A stretch of DNA of 6,639 nucleotides. It comes from Spirochaetaceae bacterium. Lineage in GTDB: Bacteria; Spirochaetota; Spirochaetia; Treponematales; Breznakiellaceae. The DNA is taken from assembly GCA_031284295.1 (NCBI GenBank), contig JAITAE010000105.1, positions 1-6,639 of the forward strand, in the 5' to 3' direction. The notes beneath the pieces are model-generated. The model ran no database searches. It saw only the letters and a program-made list of their open reading frames with translations, and had not been told where the DNA came from. Shown one piece after another: positions 5,453 to 6,639 of the stretch; position 1 is the stretch's first letter, and every line of letters begins with the position of its first letter. A program made the translations under genes and the position numbers.

Positions 5453-6556
5453 TTAGTTCGGCGTATTCTCGCTGATGTTTCCGCCTGTTTTGGTGAATGT
5501 CGCGCCATACGGGGACACAGACACCCCGCCGTCTTTGGCGCTGGTGTTGCCTTTTATGGTACCCCCTGACATGGTAAATTCGCCGAGGGGCAATACCTGC
5601 AACCCTCCTCCCTCGGTAAATGAGTTATTATTGAGGATTTTCCCGCCGGCCAGGGTAAAGTGGGCCTTGCCGTCTATTAACACCCCGCCACCCTTGTCCG
5701 TTTTCGCCCCGCCGTTCCCGCTGATGTTTCCCCCGAACATGGTAAAGGCATTGTTCTCATAGAGATATACGCCTCCTCCCGATCCCGGGACGCCGCTAAA
5801 TTCATCGTTGACATTGTTCTTTATATCTCCGCCGGTCATGGTCATGCTGCCCTTGTACACCATAACGCCGCCGCCCAGTCCGCCTGAGTTGCCGGAGATT
5901 TCTCCCCCGGCCATAACAAACTCCCCATCGGTGGGCGGTGTGCCAGGGAGTCCCACCAGCACGCCGCCGCCCCATAGGGTATAACCCCCGGTGAGGGTCA
6001 GGTCGTCCTCCAGGGTTACTTTATTGTTTGCAATATACAGAACCCGGCCGTCATCACTGCTGTTCCGGTTGGCATCTAACACCCCTTTCTGGTTGGGGTC
6101 TCCTTTCAGAATGATGGGCGGATAGCTGCCGGCCCCGGCAACATTGATCATGGCCTTACTGGAATCGAAAGAGCCCGAAGCCCTTATCGTTCCGCTGATT
6201 ACGATGGTCGCGCTTTCACCGGTGGGCCAATTTCCACCCTTGTAGGCCGTTTTTATGCGGCTCAGCGCCGTCTGCACCGAGGCCAGGGGCGTTGAAGCAT
6301 CCGTCCCGGCGTTGGAGTCTTTGCCGCTGTCAGAAACATACCACACAAGATTCTGTATACCGGGAGTCTGCGAAGGTTGAGAGGAGTTGGGTGGCTGCTG
6401 CGGCGTCTGATTGTCATTTGTGTTATTCTGATTGCTTCCCTCTGATGAACCGGAGGCAGATTGCTTAGGAGCAAGAATTTCGCAGCTTGATATACAAACT
6501 ATGGTAAAAAACACCATAAAAAAATAGATAGATAGAGATAAAAATTTGTTACGCAT
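5453..6556 (-). CDS. Surface-type lipoprotein with right-handed beta-helix (Pmp-like) repeats
   Basis: This minus-strand gene encodes 367 residues. Residues 1-25 form a lipoprotein signal peptide ending in the lipobox ISSC, with Cys25 as the lipidation site. Residues 32-66 are a flexible low-complexity linker rich in Ser, Asn, Gln and Pro. WYVSDSGKDSNAGTDASTP (72-90) is the start motif often seen before parallel beta-helices of the pectate-lyase/DUF1565 type. Residues 187-367 carry seven turns with the core (F/L)T(M/L)xGGxI; the GG pairs fall at 190, 217, 242, 275, 304, 331 and 358, mostly 25-29 residues apart, with GGGV between turns. Such turns occur in polymorphic outer-membrane protein repeats and in surface proteins of several spirochaetes. 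No autotransporter barrel is present and the chain ends straight after a turn (NISENTPN). It is likely an exposed adhesin-like or glycan-binding lipoprotein. Start 6556 is preferred over 6571 because GAAGG lies 8 bp upstream. Confidence 0.88.
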   Translation of the reverse strand: MRNKFLSLSIYFFMVFFTIVCISSCEILAPKQSASGSSEGSNQNNTNDNQTPQQPPNSSQPSQTPGIQNLVWYVSDSGKDSNAGTDASTPLASVQTALSRIKTAYKGGNWPTGESATIVISGTIRASGSFDSSKAMINVAGAGSYPPIILKGDPNQKGVLDANRNSSDDGRVLYIANNKVTLEDDLTLTGGYTLWGGGVLVGLPGTPPTDGEFVMAGGEISGNSGGLGGGVMVYKGSMTMTGGDIKNNVNDEFSGVPGSGGGVYLYENNAFTMFGGNISGNGGAKTDKGGGVLIDGKAHFTLAGGKILNNNSFTEGGGLQVLPLGEFTMSGGTIKGNTSAKDGGVSVSPYGATFTKTGGNISENTPN

Positions 6557-6564
6557 TATAAAAA

Positions 6565-6606
6565 CCTTCATATTTTTAATATAGTAAAAAAGAGAGCCTG
6601 TTCCAA
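6565..6606 (-). promoter_or_regulatory. Promoter and ribosome binding site of the beta-helix lipoprotein gene
   Basis: Read on the minus strand, TTGGAA (6606-6601, four of six to TTGACA), a 17-bp spacer and TATATT (6583-6578, five of six to TATAAT) form a good sigma-70-type promoter. Transcription would start near 6571, so the in-frame ATG there would have almost no leader. The Shine-Dalgarno GAAGG (6569-6565) is 8 bp before ATG 6556. The region is clearly more AT-rich than the neighbouring genes, as expected for a promoter. Confidence 0.6.
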
Positions 6607-6639
6607 AATTCGCCTTCTACAAGTTCACGAGGGGGCAGC

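Noticed and set aside
5421..5455. 11-codon frame MTQHVRIEPAS with an AAAGGA upstream
   Set aside because: It is very short, only 3-4 bases from the ribosome-like site, and overlaps the convergent gene's stop. Nothing supports translation.
5475..5762. 95-codon + strand frame rich in Pro and Phe opposite the beta-helix gene
   Set aside because: Its Pro-rich repeats are the reverse reading of the Gly-Gly turns. The minus strand has the signal peptide, promoter and terminator.
6557..6571. Upstream ATG at 6571 as start of the beta-helix lipoprotein (MKVFI...)
   Set aside because: It lies at the predicted transcription start and has no Shine-Dalgarno site, whereas its own codons contain the GAAGG that serves ATG 6556.
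6576..6639. Minus-strand frame entering from the right edge (…PPRELVEGEFWNRLSFLLY) and ending near 6576
   Set aside because: Only about 20 codons are visible and it overlaps a good promoter. It cannot be supported as the end of a gene.

Overview
The window looks like a piece of a fairly GC-rich spirochaete chromosome, most likely a Treponema-like bacterium (host-associated or termite-gut type). This is inferred from the gene set, not proven. The clues are two lipoproteins with relaxed spirochaete-style lipoboxes, a phosphoglycerate kinase with an unusual SHLGDP loop and a long insert, a beta-helix surface lipoprotein built on repeated 'FTMxGGxI' turns, and an intergenic region full of short tandem repeats and perfect hairpins.

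Left part (1-553): the window opens in the last 44 codons of a eukaryote-type NADP-dependent isocitrate dehydrogenase (icd). About 415 bp without a recognisable gene follow. This gap holds seven copies of a TAGTGAN heptamer between two copies of a 17-bp direct repeat, then several perfect hairpins. Two sets of these hairpins compete for the same arms. A (GAAT)4 tract and a probable sigma-70-type promoter with a Shine-Dalgarno site for pgk complete the gap.

Middle part (554-5288): a tight three-gene run on the + strand. It contains pgk (glycolysis), then after 6 bp a secreted protein of unknown function with TPR-like helices at the N-terminus and Asp-rich D-x-D-x-D-G loops in the C-terminal half, then, overlapping it, a lipoprotein serine protease of the HtrA/DegP type with a complete His-Asp-Ser triad and two divergent PDZ-like regions. 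The spacing points to one transcript, so a housekeeping glycolytic gene leads a two-gene cell-envelope module. The second gene carries a 34-bp perfect inverted repeat about 130 bp after its start. It is made of two copies of the palindrome AAAGCGCTTT and is the most striking unexplained DNA element here.

Right part (5289-6639): a strong bidirectional terminator separates this operon from a convergent minus-strand gene for a surface-type lipoprotein with a low-complexity Ser/Asn/Gln/Pro linker and a right-handed beta-helix. That gene has its own recognisable promoter and ribosome binding site near the right edge. The last ~50 bases look like the end of a dispersed repeat or insertion sequence, but are too short to identify.

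No tRNA, rRNA, CRISPR array or complete mobile element was seen. The best candidates for something undescribed are the competing hairpins upstream of pgk, the double palindrome inside the second operon gene, and the pairing of the D-x-D-x-D-G protein with the lipoprotein protease.
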